Notes under the pieces: model-generated
What the model was told of the DNA's origin: nothing
What the model saw: only the letters and a program-made list of their open reading frames with translations
Databases searched by the model: none
In this document: positions 19,732 to 30,830 of the stretch, one piece after another
How positions within the stretch are numbered: position 1 is the first letter of the stretch
Layout of the letters: each line of letters begins with the position of its first letter
Source: Incurvaria masculella
Lineage: Eukaryota > Arthropoda > Insecta > Lepidoptera > Incurvariidae
Reading direction: 5' to 3'
Assembly: GCA_946894095.1 (NCBI GenBank)
Contig: OX335665.1
Span: 2,862,001 to 2,926,000 of the forward strand
DNA: 64,000 nt
Program-made: the position numbers and the translations under genes

Positions 19732-21727
19732 AAAGAAAGAACTTAGTGGTTTATCAAAATACCATCACACATTTACGGCAAACGGCAATAATCATAAAGA
19801 GGTTTTACATGACACTGTACTGACTATTATTTGGACTATTTTTTAGCATCTAAAACGCATTGAACGAAATTTTTAAATGCATAAAATGCAAACATGGACA
19901 ATTCAAGAATAATCAATATTATTAGTTTTGCAATGTTTGACCCATACTTGCAATACATTAATGATTCCCTCTTTGTGTTTATTTAATTTTATGATTTAAA
20001 TATTTACAAATTGTGTATATTCGACTTTATTAATTTATCCTTAATATCGATGATTTTTACTCAGAAAAACGAGGGTTTGAAGAATGATTCCATTAATATT
20101 TTTTTCATTTTACCTCTTGCAAATTCGCCAAAAGATTAATTGATGCCTTGTTAACTATACAATCATGGTACTACTTGTTCTGACCACTATCACTAAATAG
20201 GAACCTTAATATTTTAATGTGCAATACAATATATTGTTATAATTTATTTTTGTGATCATTTTTTTTGGCAACCCTGCCGTTTTCACTTTCATTTTTCATT
20301 TAGTTTTGACGCGCCATTCTGGTCAAAGGGCTTAGCATGCGCGCATCGTTGATGTGTTATGATGGATAAGGATGAATTTTGCACTATATCTACGACCAGA
20401 TGTCACAAATGTCACCATCCCTTTTTCTCACGCTATAACTAATTCAATTTAAGGAAATTGTTGTCTCATTTCATTCTTTCGCGATTAGATGAATCTATTT
20501 GTCACTTTTTCGCATGATGCATTTCCTTATACCTTGGTCCTGCTCTATTACCCTTTACGTATTAGAGTTTGGTGTGCATGTAAAAGTATAGGTGTGTGAG
20601 TTTTTTTTTAAATAGGAACGCTTTTGAACTATCGTCAGTATGGAGGTACCGTATCCATTCTTTTTCATCTAAGGGTCTACCTGCGCCAAATGCTTACGTT
20701 AGCTAGATTGGTTACACAAAATATATGTTGGTATGAATATATCGATTGTCAGGACTTATTGATACCTATTAATTCTACAATAACAACTCGTCGGTTTTTT
20801 TTATGAAATACTTTAATGTAGCTAAAGTTACATCTGCAGGCCTATTCCTGGAATTCCGTAGTATTTCTAGTATTGTAGTATTTGCCTTATTGTAACCAAA
20901 AGTGTCATGACCTCCCAGAATATTTTAATAATAATTTATTACTTATTATTCGTTGAGGTTTTCAACGAATATGTTTTATAAGAATATTCCTGCTAACCTT
21001 TTCTAACTGCATCATGGAGTACATATGTCATCTAACTATTGTAAATAAAACTTGACAGGAATGACAGTTTTGACGTTTCTATGGTGATGTAGCTCATGCG
21101 ATATCTACACTATGCTTTGTGTTTTCTTGCCCGTTCAAGCCATGCGATGTCACACGGGTACTTATTAAACATTCGTTGCAAACGATCAACGAAACGACAA
21201 TGTGATGTCCTCGAGGCGACCTAAGATATCATAAAACCTTTGACTAATACATTCCTTGACATATTTACCTTACTTTTAATTATTTAGTAAATTTAACGAG
21301 GTAATGGTATATGCCAGAAATTGTAAGACGTATGTGTTCTGTTTATTGTTGCAAATGTTAATTATGCCTTAAAATAAAAAAATATGACCTGTCTGAGTGT
21401 AGCTTGTCCGCCAATTTGACGAATACAAATACAATACAATAAGCTGAAAGTCTGCGTTGCGTGGAAGTGCCATCATGTCGCATTTGTACTGCACAGATTT
21501 CATGATTGATGGGCCATTTTTGCGAGGAAAGTAAGAATCGGCGAGATTTTGCGCGTCTTAATGTTGGCAACGCTGGCTTCAAGCGCACTCGGGCACAGAA
21601 TAAGTATAGGTCCCACATAGCTAATTTTGCGCGTGGCCAAAACCGAAACTAAACGGTCGCCATTTTGAACGTCATTCGGCTGTCAGATATCTCATTATGA
21701 TGTGCTGTCTTTGTAAACCATCTATCT

Positions 21728-22048
21728 GTTCTGTACCCAAAGGGAGCCAACCGAACCCTATTACTAAGCCTCCGCTGTCCGTCCGTCCGTCCGTCCGTCT
21801 GTCCGTCCGTCCGTCCGTCCGTCTGTGACAGGGCTATCTCTCATGAACCGTAATAGGTGGGCAGCTGAAATTTTCACAGAGTGTGAATTTATTCTGCCGC
21901 TATAACAACAAATAGGTAAAATAAAAAAATAATAAATATTAAAGGGGGGGTGCCATACAAAAACGTGATTTTTTTGTGTTAAATCTTGTTACGATGGCAC
22001 GGAACCCTTCGTGTGCGAGTCCGACTCGCACTTGGCCGGTTTTTTATG
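21728..22048 (+). mobile_element. GTCC-microsatellite lepidopteran element
   Basis: Complete: TTCTGTACCCAAAGGGAGCC, then (CCGT)n at about 21776-21823, CTATCTCTCATGAACCGTAA, CCGCTATAACAACAAATAGG, and GCGAGTCCGACTCGCACTTG before GCCGGTTTTTTA. Confidence 0.88.
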
Positions 22049-22462
22049 TTTAGTGCAGCCATGCGCAGGACATGTCGTGCGCCAGACGACGCGCGTGGGT
22101 ATTCGAACTTTCAGGGGGGCTGCGTAAACTATGTCGGCCGGCCAGGTGCTTCTTCACATAACGTTTGCAGGACTCTAGGTTGTACTCTGGGGGAAATACC
22201 TCGGAAGGGTTTTCATTCTATTGTTTACCGACCCTATTGGAAAATTATATTAGAGGATCGGTAGGTTCTTATTTTTGGAATGTCGCCTGTGGATCTGTGC
22301 ATCTTCTCCCTGTTCCGCGTTGAGCGAAGGTAGAAAGGGGACGGAGGGACAGCGTGATGCAGCTCCGACGAGCATTCTCCATGGTAAAAGCGATAAAAGA
22401 CAGAGAGGACCCTACATCCCTTCGGAATTAGACTTCATCAGTATCAGGTCTAATCCGACTTC

Positions 22463-22680
22463 CGCAGACCTATTCCTGGAATTCCGTTATCAGGAATCAG
22501 GAATCCTGAGTCTACAAGACAGCTTTCTAAGCGATTTTTTTGACCGAAAACCTCGATTAAATAGAAATACTATGCTCTGGAATCTTTTCGTCAAGAAAAT
22601 CACTTTGACAACCGCAATAAAAGCTGTTCTAGACTCAGGATTCCTGATTTCTGATGACGGATTCCTAGAAAAAGGCCCGC
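22463..22680. mobile_element. MITE, AATTCCGTAATCAGGAATC family
   Basis: It runs from TATTCCTGGAATTCCGTTAT to GATGACGGATTCCTAGAAAA. It is the mirror copy of 17068-17280. Confidence 0.8.
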
Positions 22681-22979
22681 AGTATATCCGGATGAGTTTT
22701 GGTTAAACTCCTACTCGTTGGCTTCGACCGACTTAGGGTGAATGTACACATTCACTTTTCCTCCATAAGTAGATTTAAATTATAAATGGAAATACATTAA
22801 GTGGGCTTCGATAATTCGACATCTAAGGAAAATTGGACCCCTCCGGGACTTTTCCGGCCCGAGTCATGTTTTCATAGACTAGATTCACAAAGCCAGCGGG
22901 CGGATGGGACTTTTGTTTTTAGAGAATGTACCGAATTTATTTAAAAAATCTTGGAATCCCCCTATATCTGCAGAATATT

Positions 22980-23811
22980 TCAAGAAAATTGTCGAAATGA
23001 AAATCGCATTAAAGAGTACATTGACTAAGACCTAGGACCAATAGTCAAACATGTGATTGATAATTTAAATTTATATATATTATATATATATAATAATATT
23101 AATAACAACGATTGTTGTTTTTTTGTGTTTGTTGTAGAGACAGCACCATAACCATAATTTAAATTAAAAATAAAAGTTTTTCAATTATTCATTAATGAAT
23201 TAATAGACTCAGGGTTCCCGAATCCTGATTACGGAATTCCAGGAATAGGCCTAACCTTAATCGCCTATAACTACGAAATGCAACAATTTCAGTTTTGTTT
23301 TAAATTAGCAAGAATGTACTGATACTTTCAATCAAATAATTATTGTTTTGTCACCATAACTAATCATTATGTACCATAACTTATCTATGAAATGCAACCA
23401 CTTGACGCAGGCAGACAGTCACATTGAGCTTCAGAGGGTAGGTTTATCCTATGAACCTAGTTTCAGTTTTACGTCATCGTTACCATTTTGTTTCGCGACC
23501 TTAGTTTAAAACGAGCTAAAACCTAGCTGCTGCCTATGGATGATGAATAAACAATAAACTAAATTGTTTATTTAAATTCATAGAGAGAAGTGTCATCATA
23601 CCGCGGCGGCCGCACACGCGACCTCTGAAACGGGAAGGTTGACGCACCATGATACCGAATAGATATTTTAGCGAGATGAGAAATCTTATCATTTTCAATA
23701 GATGTTTTCTTTTGAAGATGCTCTCAATGGGCGTACATGCCCGCCGTCGTGTGTACGGGTGAAGTTAGGCTACATGCTCGATCATTTGCATCTTTGCTGT
23801 AATTATTTGAA
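22980..23811. other. AT-rich sequence with MITE fragment
   Basis: There is an AT-dinucleotide-rich stretch near 23070-23100 and a right-end fragment of the AATTCCGTAATC MITE at 23203-23256. No coding seen. Confidence 0.4.
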
Positions 23812-24062
23812 ATAAAAAAAATAACAAAAAAAACCGACTTCAAAGAAAATGCACTAAAAAGAAAAAAACAAAATGCCATTTTTGTAGTTATGATTATTGT
23901 TATTTTTGAGTAGGCGTCAGCCGGGCACGCGCTGCGCCAGCCAAGAGAACCTTGGCTACCTTGACTGACACCGACTCAAAAAATTACAATAATCGTAACT
24001 ACAAAAATGGCATTTTGTTTTTTTTACTTTTTAGTGCTTTTTTTTTGAAGTCGTTTTTTGGA
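23812..24062. mobile_element. Foldback element with AACCGACTTCAA ends
   Basis: Long inverted arms: AAAACCGACTTCAAAGAAAA...CATTTTTGTAGTTATGATTA and its inverse after 23982. A loop (GGCGTCAGCCGGGCACGCGC and CCTTGGCTACCTTGACTGAC) separates them. It is the same family as 52741-53040, which has telomeric repeats in the loop. Confidence 0.8.
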
Positions 24063-24392
24063 TTTGTTTATTTTTATTGAATCTGAAGTATACTAACTAA
24101 TTTGTACACGTCCTTTCCGATAAAAAAAAGAATCATCGAAATCGGTTGGCGTTATATTGAGTTATTGGTCCATTGGTCGCGCACATACGCAAATTTAAGA
24201 CTTATATGATTTTCTCATGGATATCACTGTCGGAACTAAACCAAATTAATATAGGACCACACAGGAAGCACCAGCTTTCAAATAAAAACATAATCACCAA
24301 AATCAGTTCACCCAGGCAAAAGTTCTGAGGTAACAAATATTTTAAAAAATACAGTCGAATCGAGAATATCCTCCTTTTTTAAAGTCGGTTAA
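24054..24392 (-). mobile_element. AACCGACTTC interspersed element, near full length
   Basis: Reads in reverse as the family: GTCGGTT ends, CTTCCTGTGTGGTCC, ATATCCATGAGAAAATCATA and GAAAGGACGTGTACAAATTA. It adjoins the foldback element. Confidence 0.75.
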
Positions 24393-24598
24393 AAATATCG
24401 TCCTAGGCAAGTGCGTCGCTTTTTTCAACGAATATAACATTTATGTAGAATCGAACGAAAAAAAAGGCACAATCATTTAAGGTCGGCCCGTAAACACCTG
24501 AAAATTTCGCCTCCCATACAAACGAAGTTTACTAATCATTTGAAAACCAATGTTCCAACTTACTTGATATTTGGTATATAATATTAGGCTACAAATAT

Positions 24599-24742
24599 CT
24601 GTGTCTGCATGCCTTTGTTTTTTCGGTAAATGTATTCTGGGTCAAACCATAGAGAAAACAAAATTCGTATGAAGATTTTCTTTTTGCTTTCATTTCATTC
24701 GGTTTTGATTTTTCAAAAAAACAAAAGCATGCAGACACAAAA
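24599..24742. mobile_element. Small inverted-ended insert (about 144 bp)
   Basis: TGTGTCTGCATGCCTTTGTT at the left is inverted at the right as AACAAAAGCATGCAGACACA. Related sequence without clear ends occurs near 63285-63385. Confidence 0.6.
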
Positions 24743-24744
24743 AT

Positions 24745-25212
24745 GTTGCTCAAAATAGCTTTATTTGATCGAACTAGATGTCTGATGACCGTTGGCATTG
24801 TAAAATTGTGTTTGGTTTCTAAGTTATAAGGTCCGAAAGTTCGAATTTTTCGCGCGTTTTATACAATAACTTTGGAGGTGGATTACGCAATGATAAAGTA
24901 AGAACATCATAAAAAGATTAGTCATCAGACATAGCTTATTTAATCAAGATTTATCATCTATCTGGTTTTTGTTAGATTTTTGACTACAGCGGTCGTGGTT
25001 TACTTTTAGCTATAAGTCGTTTTGAAATTAAAATTTTCTTAAATCTTACCAAATCATACACTATGCACATTGACTTTTTTGTAGACATGTTGCATCTTCC
25101 TCATCACGGAGCCTGTCTTATTCTTTGAAACAGAGAAGGTCCCGGAGCGCAACAGCACGGTTTTGTACCGTGCCCGCGAATGAGTTAGGCCCGCCGGGAT
25201 GGGCCACCTTAA
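24745..25212 (-). mobile_element. TTAA-flanked MITE, truncated at one end
   Basis: This is the inverted copy. The GGGCCACCTTAA end at 25201-25212 is present. The other end stops at TTGCTCAAAATAGC where a different insert abuts. The open frame near 25125-25349 is a shadow. Confidence 0.8.
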
Positions 25213-25324
25213 GGAACATAATCACTGACGTTATGCACAGGGTCGCCAAACTCAAAATCGGCAGCGGGCAGGCCACATGTGTCGCAGAGATCACCACAGA
25301 TGGAGCACGGAAGTCTGACGCTGA

Positions 25325-25470
25325 GATCCATAGACGATACTCGTACTAGGCTGAGCCAAAGTATGTCTTTCATCTGTCAGTTTTGACATAAAATGTATGG
25401 ACCGAATGTCAAATTCGACAGTCGGAAGCCATACTTTGGCTGAGCCAAGTACGAGTAAGAATCTCAGCAT
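25325..25470. mobile_element. Small foldback/MITE, about 146 bp
   Basis: CTCGTACTAGGCTGAGCCAA with AGTATG pairs with CATACT then TTGGCTGAGCCAAGTACGAG. Outer bases GAGATC are also inverted. Confidence 0.65.
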
Positions 25471-26308
25471 GAGATCAGAGCCTCTATTACGAGTTACAAA
25501 TCACTTATCGGAATATCGCTTAACTCTTCGTTTCCGCAGGATTACACCATGTAATAGAGCAGGCATTTGAGGCATAGACAAAATCGTCCGTCCATGGAAT
25601 TTGACATCTGTGTGAATACAATATTTTCAATACATTTATAAAATCAAAATCAAAATAATTTATTCAGTGATAATATAAATCAATTCGATATACAATTAAA
25701 TTGTTCACATCATCTTAAAAATATTAATAATTCGCAATACAACTGAACATTCAAATAGAAAAAAAAGTCAAGTAGTTATCTGTATATTAAAGTAAAAGTA
25801 GAGAAGAGAATGATATGAATGGGGTAAAAACCTGATATTTATTTAGTAAAGAAACCACTCTTTGAAAAAAATTAGTTGCCAATAATGTTTTTTTATTATT
25901 TCTGCCTTTCGCTTTGTGCCTTATTCTTTTTCAAACCGGCGAAGCTCTTAAAAATGATTGAATAAAGGTTCGTCTCACATCCTTTTCAACATTGTCTCAA
26001 CCCATTGACCAAATATCCGAAAAACGTTAATAACACTAAAAAAATCAACGCATAACTTTTTACCCGCCATTTTACTGCACTCCATTACGACGAACAAATA
26101 TTACAATGGCAAAAGTTTTTAACATTTCGTTTGCGCAAGCAATTCGGGTAGCCATAAACGAAGAGAGCTTTCTGTCATTGACGCGGGAGAAATGGCCGCG
26201 CAGCGTTTAACTTGTTCCTAATTTAAAATATTGGTGAAGGAGTTGTAACGTTCAAATATGACTTGACCTAACCTCCAAAAACATAATAAAGTGCAGAGTG
26301 CGTCCGTT
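25471..26308. other. LINE-tail-like AT-rich sequence
   Basis: Contains AAAATCAAAATCAAAATAAT followed by TTATTCA (25640-25663), resembling the reverse of the short-repeat 3' tails of lepidopteran LINEs. The rest shows no reading frame. It is a weak assignment. Confidence 0.3.
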
Positions 26309-26343
26309 TTTAGGGTTCCATACCCAAAGGGTGCCAACACAGT
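26309..26343 (+). mobile_element. GTCC element, left-end fragment
   Basis: Only TAGGGTTCCATACCCAAAGG and GTGCCAAC remain. Confidence 0.6.
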
Positions 26344-26449
26344 GTTTAAGATAATACCTACATCATTGACCTACATACATTTATTTATCATCGTTTTCTT
26401 TAATTAATTTGTCCATGCTTCACGTTCTCGAAAATTGTTCTTGTTTTGT

Positions 26450-26512
26450 ATCCAGTTCAATGTAGCCGTGCAGTTTGAAGAAGGTCCTGGTCACTGATAT
26501 TCTTCCATAATC
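26450..26512 (+). mobile_element. SINE body fragment
   Basis: ATCCAGTTCAATGTAGCCGT followed by GAAGGTCCTGG matches the SINE body. Both ends are lost. Confidence 0.55.
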
Positions 26513-26705
26513 TAGTCCTGGCAAAAAGTTTTGCGAAAGTAAGACTCAGACTTACTCATACTAGGGCTGTTAGTCTATTTGTGTTGGGTGAGTAGTGGAA
26601 GCTAGCAGCGATATTTCTGTGCTCGTCCTACCGTTTTTAGTTTTTTTTACAAGATTTAATTAAACTTGCAATTTTTTTGTATGTTTAGCCGTACGCCAGA
26701 ACCTC

Positions 26706-27256
26706 TTAAGGTGGGCCAACCCGCTCAACTCCCCATACAAACGGGGAAAGAAAATCACGCCCATATTTATTATCAGAGATCCAAAATTTAGCTCAAAATG
26801 GCTTTATTTGATCGAACTAGATGTCTGATGACCGTTGGCATTGTAAAATTGTGTTTGGTTTCTAAGTTATAAGGTCCGAAAGTTAGAACTTTTCGCGCGT
26901 TTTATACAAAAACTTTGGAGGTGGATTACCCAATGATAAAGTACGAACATCTTAAAAACATTAGTAATCAGAAATAGCTTATTTAATCAAGATTTATAAT
27001 CTATTTGGTTTTTGTTAGATTTTCTTACTACAGCGGTCGTGGTTTACTTTTAGCTATAAGTCGTTTTGTAAATAAAATTTTCTGAAATCTTACCAAATCA
27101 TACACTATGCACATTCTCTTTTTTGTGGACATGTTGCATATTCCTCATCACGGAGCCTATCTACATATTTCTAACAGAGAAGGTCCCAGAGCGCAATAGC
27201 ACGGTTTTGTACCGTGCCCGCGAATGAGTTAGTCCGGCCGGGCTTGGCCACCTTAA
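26706..27256 (-). mobile_element. TTAA-flanked MITE, full length
   Basis: TTAAGGTGGGCCAACCCGCT at one end and GGCTTGGCCACCTTAA at the other. 551 bp. Confidence 0.88.
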
Positions 27257-27376
27257 GGTGCCCGACGATGCCCATGGGCTGTCGATTTTTCAGGGGGCTG
27301 CAAAAACTATGCCGACCGGCCAGAGGTTGTACTTTCGGGAAAATACCTCGGCCGAGAGTCGTTTCCATAGTTTATA
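27257..27376. repeat. Low-copy lepidopteran fragment (GATGCCCATGGGCTGTCG)
   Basis: Shares GATGCCCATGGGCT, GCCGACCGGCCAG, GGTTGTACTTTCGGG and AATACCTCGGCCG with parts of 17480-17680, 22090-22300, 55530-55760, 59380-59610 and 61660-61760. Origin unknown, possibly an old LINE. Confidence 0.55.
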
Positions 27377-27488
27377 GCTGGCATGGCACCTAAGTCCTTG
27401 GGAAATTTGGTGTATTGGCTAATATCTATGCTAATATCATAACGTTAGTTGTGTGGTATTAGCCACCCATGTCAGTTTGCAAAAATAA
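27377..27488 (+). mobile_element. SINE 3' fragment
   Basis: CTGGCATGGCACCTAAGTCC to CCCATGTCAGTTTGCAAAAA, with a short internal duplication of the GCTAATATC block. Confidence 0.7.
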
Positions 27489-27892
27489 ATACCCGCGGAA
27501 TCCAAAGCATTGTTGTATTTGTCAACAACACGGTGTTGTGTTCATGGAAATGTCAAGTGTGTACGGGCGACGCAGGTGCGAACAATCGTTGTTTAAAAAG
27601 GCGGTGACGTGATCACTGATCTGACGTATTCCCACACGGTTGTGTCAAAGCCCACTGTTCCGTACAATACAGTCGTTTCCTCTCAATTGTATAAATTGGA
27701 ACGAGAGTGAATTCCTAAGTCCCTTTTACTCCACGGTTGACGTCAGCATGACAGAAAGAGATATCAAATTTGTCTCTATTTCCGGTGTATAGATTTCAGA
27801 CGAAACGACTGTACCGAACCGAAAAGGACAGTGTTTTTCTAATGATTAGTAAACTACGTTTGTATGGGTAACATAGCTTACGGTTATAGTTC
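27489..27892. other. Non-coding sequence with a small inverted repeat
   Basis: TACAGTCGTTTC near 27669 is inverted as GAAACGACTGTA near 27801, suggesting a short MITE. No gene seen. Confidence 0.45.
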
Positions 27893-28442
27893 TTAAGGTG
27901 GCCCAACCCGGCGGGGCCAACTCATTCGCGGGCACTGTACAAAACCGTGCTGTTGCGCTCTGGGACCTTCTCTGTTTCCGTGAAAAAGACAGGCTCCGTG
28001 ATGAGGAAAATGCAACATGTCCACAAAAAAGACAACGTGAATAGTGTATGATTTGGTAAAATTTGCGAAAATTTTGATTTCCAAACGACTTATAGATAAA
28101 AGTAAACCACGACCGCTGTAGTCAAAAATCTAACAAAAAACAAATAGATTATAAATCTTGATTAAATAAGCTATGTCTGATGACTAATCATTTTAAGATT
28201 TTCTTACTTTATCATAGCGTAATAAACCATCAAAGTTATTGTATAATACGCGAGAAAAATTCGAACTTTCGGACCTTATAACTTAGAAACCAAACACAAT
28301 TTTGCAATGCCAACGGTCATCAGACATCTAGTTCGATCAAATAAAGTTCTTTTGAGCAAAATTTGTGATCTCTGATAAGAAATATGGGCGTGATCTTCTT
28401 TCCCCGTTTGTATGGGGAGTTGGGCGGGTTGGGCCACCTCAA
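27893..28442 (+). mobile_element. TTAA-flanked MITE, full length
   Basis: TTAAGGTGGCCCAACCCGGC at the left. The right end, GGGTTGGGCCACCTCAA, has a TTAA-to-TCAA change. Confidence 0.87.
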
Positions 28443-28857
28443 TAAACACAAATGTTTCGTTCAACGCCAAAAGAAAGGGACCATCCCCCACACCTAACCT
28501 TACACCGCTAACAGCGGGTTCAAAAACAACTGCGAAAGCTAATTGTCTATTACAAACGGTGCATTTATGGTTTGCTTCCCTAATAAAACCCTGCAGCCAC
28601 CATTGTTCTTGGACTTTCTCCGCGAATGCGGACCCCATCGCCGGTTCCTTGGACAGTCATCAAAGGAAGACCCTCTCGCGTGATTGATGGTGGTCGTAAA
28701 AGAGTTGTTTGGTAATATAGTTTTACAGGCAAGATATGAGTTACGCTAACTCTAGCATAACTGTCCCGTATGCAGGTAAAATCGTGCAATACTTAAATAC
28801 TTTCTTTGGATGCAATGTCAAAAATAAAATTGTTAACTTTTTCAAGAAATGTGCTGT
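28443..28857. other. Unassigned, moderately GC-rich sequence
   Basis: Open frames exist on both strands (about 28440-28687), but none shows a domain or splice pattern. It is not shared with the rest of the window. It could be an old transposon internal region. Confidence 0.3.
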
Positions 28858-29172
28858 GAGCCTGTAGTCCCAGCTGTCACCTAACTTCGCTTTTACGGCA
28901 AACCGATCGACTGGCGTTTTCAAATGTATGGAGAAATTGAATTGGACATTTGCGAGTCCGAGTTTGATTTAGAGCTTACTCAACTTTGCCGTAAATACGT
29001 CCACTTTGCGGTCTACGCCTACCCCTCGTTTTCATACAAATCGGAAGTCCGAGTTTGACTTTGACAGCTTGAAGTAGTAATACCACAGAATAAGTAGTAA
29101 ACATTTGTATGGAGTTTGACGTTTTTACGTAACTTCGAAGTTCCGTAAACGCCAATTTAGGTGAGAACCCAG
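28858..29172. mobile_element. MITE, GTAGTCCCAGCTGTCACC family
   Basis: Left end GAGCCTGTAGTCCCAGCTGT, right end CGTAAACGCCAATTTAGGTG. The core GACAGCTTGAAGTAGTAATA is shared. Confidence 0.8.
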
Positions 29173-29185
29173 ACTCACCACCTCC

Positions 29186-29280
29186 TTTTATGGCACATAG
29201 TTCCCATGTGGTGTGTCAGGTTAATATCATGACAGTACACTTTCTAGCACGTACTACTTATGGTACTACGTATTAGCAAG
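29186..29280 (+). mobile_element. SINE 3' fragment, 5S-headed subfamily
   Basis: TGGCACATAGTTCCCATGTG and GTGTGTCAGGTTAATATC, the variant found in copies with 5S heads. Confidence 0.6.
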
Positions 29281-29365
29281 CATAGACGGAACTAGCTATG
29301 AAACGAAACTCATTTGTAAGGCAGCAGAGCGGAGCCACGAGTCTTGTGTCTCCGTCTAAAATGTC

Positions 29366-29426
29366 TGAGGGCCGAGTGCACGAAAGGACAAAAATTCAAA
29401 ATCAACGTTTAAACACGTCACTTTTT
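29366..29426 (-). mobile_element. MITE fragment, GCCCCGATTGCACGAA family
   Basis: GGCCGAGTGCACGAAAGGAC to AACACGTCACTTTTTAG, cut off by the GTCC element that follows. Confidence 0.65.
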
Positions 29427-29728
29427 AGGGTTCCATACCCAAAGGGTGCCAACGGAACCCTATTAATAAGCCTCCGCTGTCCGTCCGTCCGTCCGTCTGT
29501 CATACGGCTGTATCTCATGAACCGTAATAGATAGGCAGCAGTTTTTTTTTACAGAGTGCATATTTATTTTGCCGCTACAACAACAAATAAGTAAAATTAG
29601 AAAAAGTCATAAAAGACAAAGGGGCCCCCATACAAAAAACGTGTTTTTAAACGTTAAATCATGTACGATGGTACGGAACCCTTCGTGTGCGAGTCCAACT
29701 CGCACTTGGCCGGTTTTTTATGGACAGT
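29427..29728 (+). mobile_element. GTCC-microsatellite lepidopteran element
   Basis: GGTTCCATACCCAAAGGGTG, CTGTCCGTCCGTCCGTCCGT, ATCTCATGAACCGTAATAG and GAGTCCAACTCGCACTTGGC. Complete. Confidence 0.87.
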
Positions 29729-30138
29729 ATGGAAGGAAGCTGATTCAACTCACTAACTTTCTAAGAAAATTCGCATTATTACACGTTTGCCCAACTGTAT
29801 AGCTATTTTGAACAACAAATACAAAATACAACCCATTATTCTAGCCTTTATGTTGGTAGCTCGTCCTGACAAAGGACTCCCGGAAACAGAGCCTCTGCTT
29901 GCTTCATTATTCAAGGACGAATGACCGCCGAAGGACGAGACAACATTACGTTACACCCAAAAAAGGATTAGCAGAAAGCGATAGTTTTCCGAAAACAATC
30001 GCAGGCGTTCGGAGTTTTGGAGAACGAGGCCTCTATTCAAAGTCTCGACTAATAAAAGAAGGAGTCGATGTTACTATGCAATCGTTTTCAAAACAAAAAT
30101 TCATTTGCGATCCGATATCGCATTCAAACATGCACCAC
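29729..30138. other. Unassigned sequence with an open plus frame
   Basis: The plus frame about 29899-30138 (includes FPKTIAGVRSFGERGLYSKS) is open before running into a SINE fragment. No domain is recognised. It may be a decayed exon; evidence is composition only. Confidence 0.25.
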
Positions 30139-30216
30139 TTTATTTCTTTTTCCGAGTTGGATAAGTGCATTTCGAATCCGAGCTGTTCCATGGTTCGGAA
30201 CCCATGTACTCGGTGG
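30139..30216 (+). mobile_element. SINE fragment, tRNA-headed subfamily
   Basis: TTTTCCGAGTTGGATAAGTG and GCTGTTCCATGGTTCGGAAC. It is followed by a (GTT)n tract at 30226-30240. Confidence 0.65.
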
Positions 30217-30571
30217 CAGGGTTGTTGTTGTTGTTGTTGTGCTTCGGGCTTGTTTCTGCACTCAGCCTCAGTGGCCCAGTGGCGCGACACTTCGGCGATC
30301 GCTCTCCGAAGTTAAGCAACGCTGGGTCCGGTCTGGTCTTGGATGGGTGACAATTCGACCGTTGAGAGAGGCTGGCCGTGGTTCGGATTCCACGTTAAGC
30401 TGTAGGTCCCCTTCGTTACTTACTAGGTGGTAGGGTTTATCCCGCCCGCACTGAAAAAAAAATATGGTTCTCCTGACACTCAGTCTGCACTGGGGATACA
30501 CTCAAGATAGTGACTTTATGGACAGCAAAAATAATTGTAAGGTGTACATTTTGCTAAATGTATTTGCGATT

Positions 30572-30720
30572 TAACAATCTAAATAGTATTTACATGGACA
30601 ACAATCAGAAGATTACTGTTACTATCAATAAAATGTAATTTAAACTAACAATCTGCATAGTATTTACATGGACAACAATCAGAAGGCTACCATTACTATC
30701 TACTTATTGTAATTTGTAAC
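30572..30720. repeat. Two-copy tandem repeat near left end of the 5.2-kb element
   Basis: ATAGTATTTACATGGACAAC and CAATCAGAAGATTACT recur 75 bp later with few changes. Confidence 0.75.
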
Positions 30721-30830
30721 AAAATTCTGCCATCTTAAATTATACGGGGAACACGCTTCTATGGTTGTGTTTACAATCTATGTTGTGATCTTTACAGTTT
30801 AAATTGTGTCAGCTATAATCTATAACTTCT

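Larger units (their letters stand above)
18930..20673 (+). mobile_element. P-element-like transposon relict, internally deleted
   Basis: This 1744-bp element is flanked by a perfect 8-bp duplication, GGTCTACC (18922-18929 and 20674-20681). Its inverted ends are CTTAGATGAAAAAGGAATGG at the left and CTTAGATGAAAAAGAATGGA (inverted) at the right, about 24 bp with one indel. It contains a THAP-type first exon (19084-19157) and a basic C-terminal exon (19584-19731). P-superfamily transposons have 8-bp target duplications and a THAP-domain transposase of about 750-900 residues. Here the middle is missing, so the copy cannot move by itself. It occupies most of the spacer between the 2.1-kb inverted arms. 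Confidence 0.7.
20880..22979. repeat. Right arm of the 2.1-kb inverted duplication
   Basis: This is the mirror of 16762-18868. The arms differ by scattered substitutions and small indels, so the duplication is old enough to have diverged slightly. It carries a GTCC element at 21728-22048 and a MITE at 22463-22680 in mirror positions. Confidence 0.9.

Noticed and set aside
22275..22706. 143-codon frame in the right inverted arm
   Set aside because: Spans a low-copy fragment and a MITE; the left arm has the frame shortened, and no domain is visible.
23812..24062. CRISPR-like array or other regularly spaced repeats
   Set aside because: Repeats here are inverted foldback arms; no spaced direct repeats, and the genome is eukaryotic.
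30165..30350. Protein frames across the (GTT)n tract and SINE
   Set aside because: Arise from microsatellite and SINE sequence; no start or domain support.
30304..30352. 5S rRNA gene
   Set aside because: Only the internal promoter part of 5S is present and it is fused to a SINE body.
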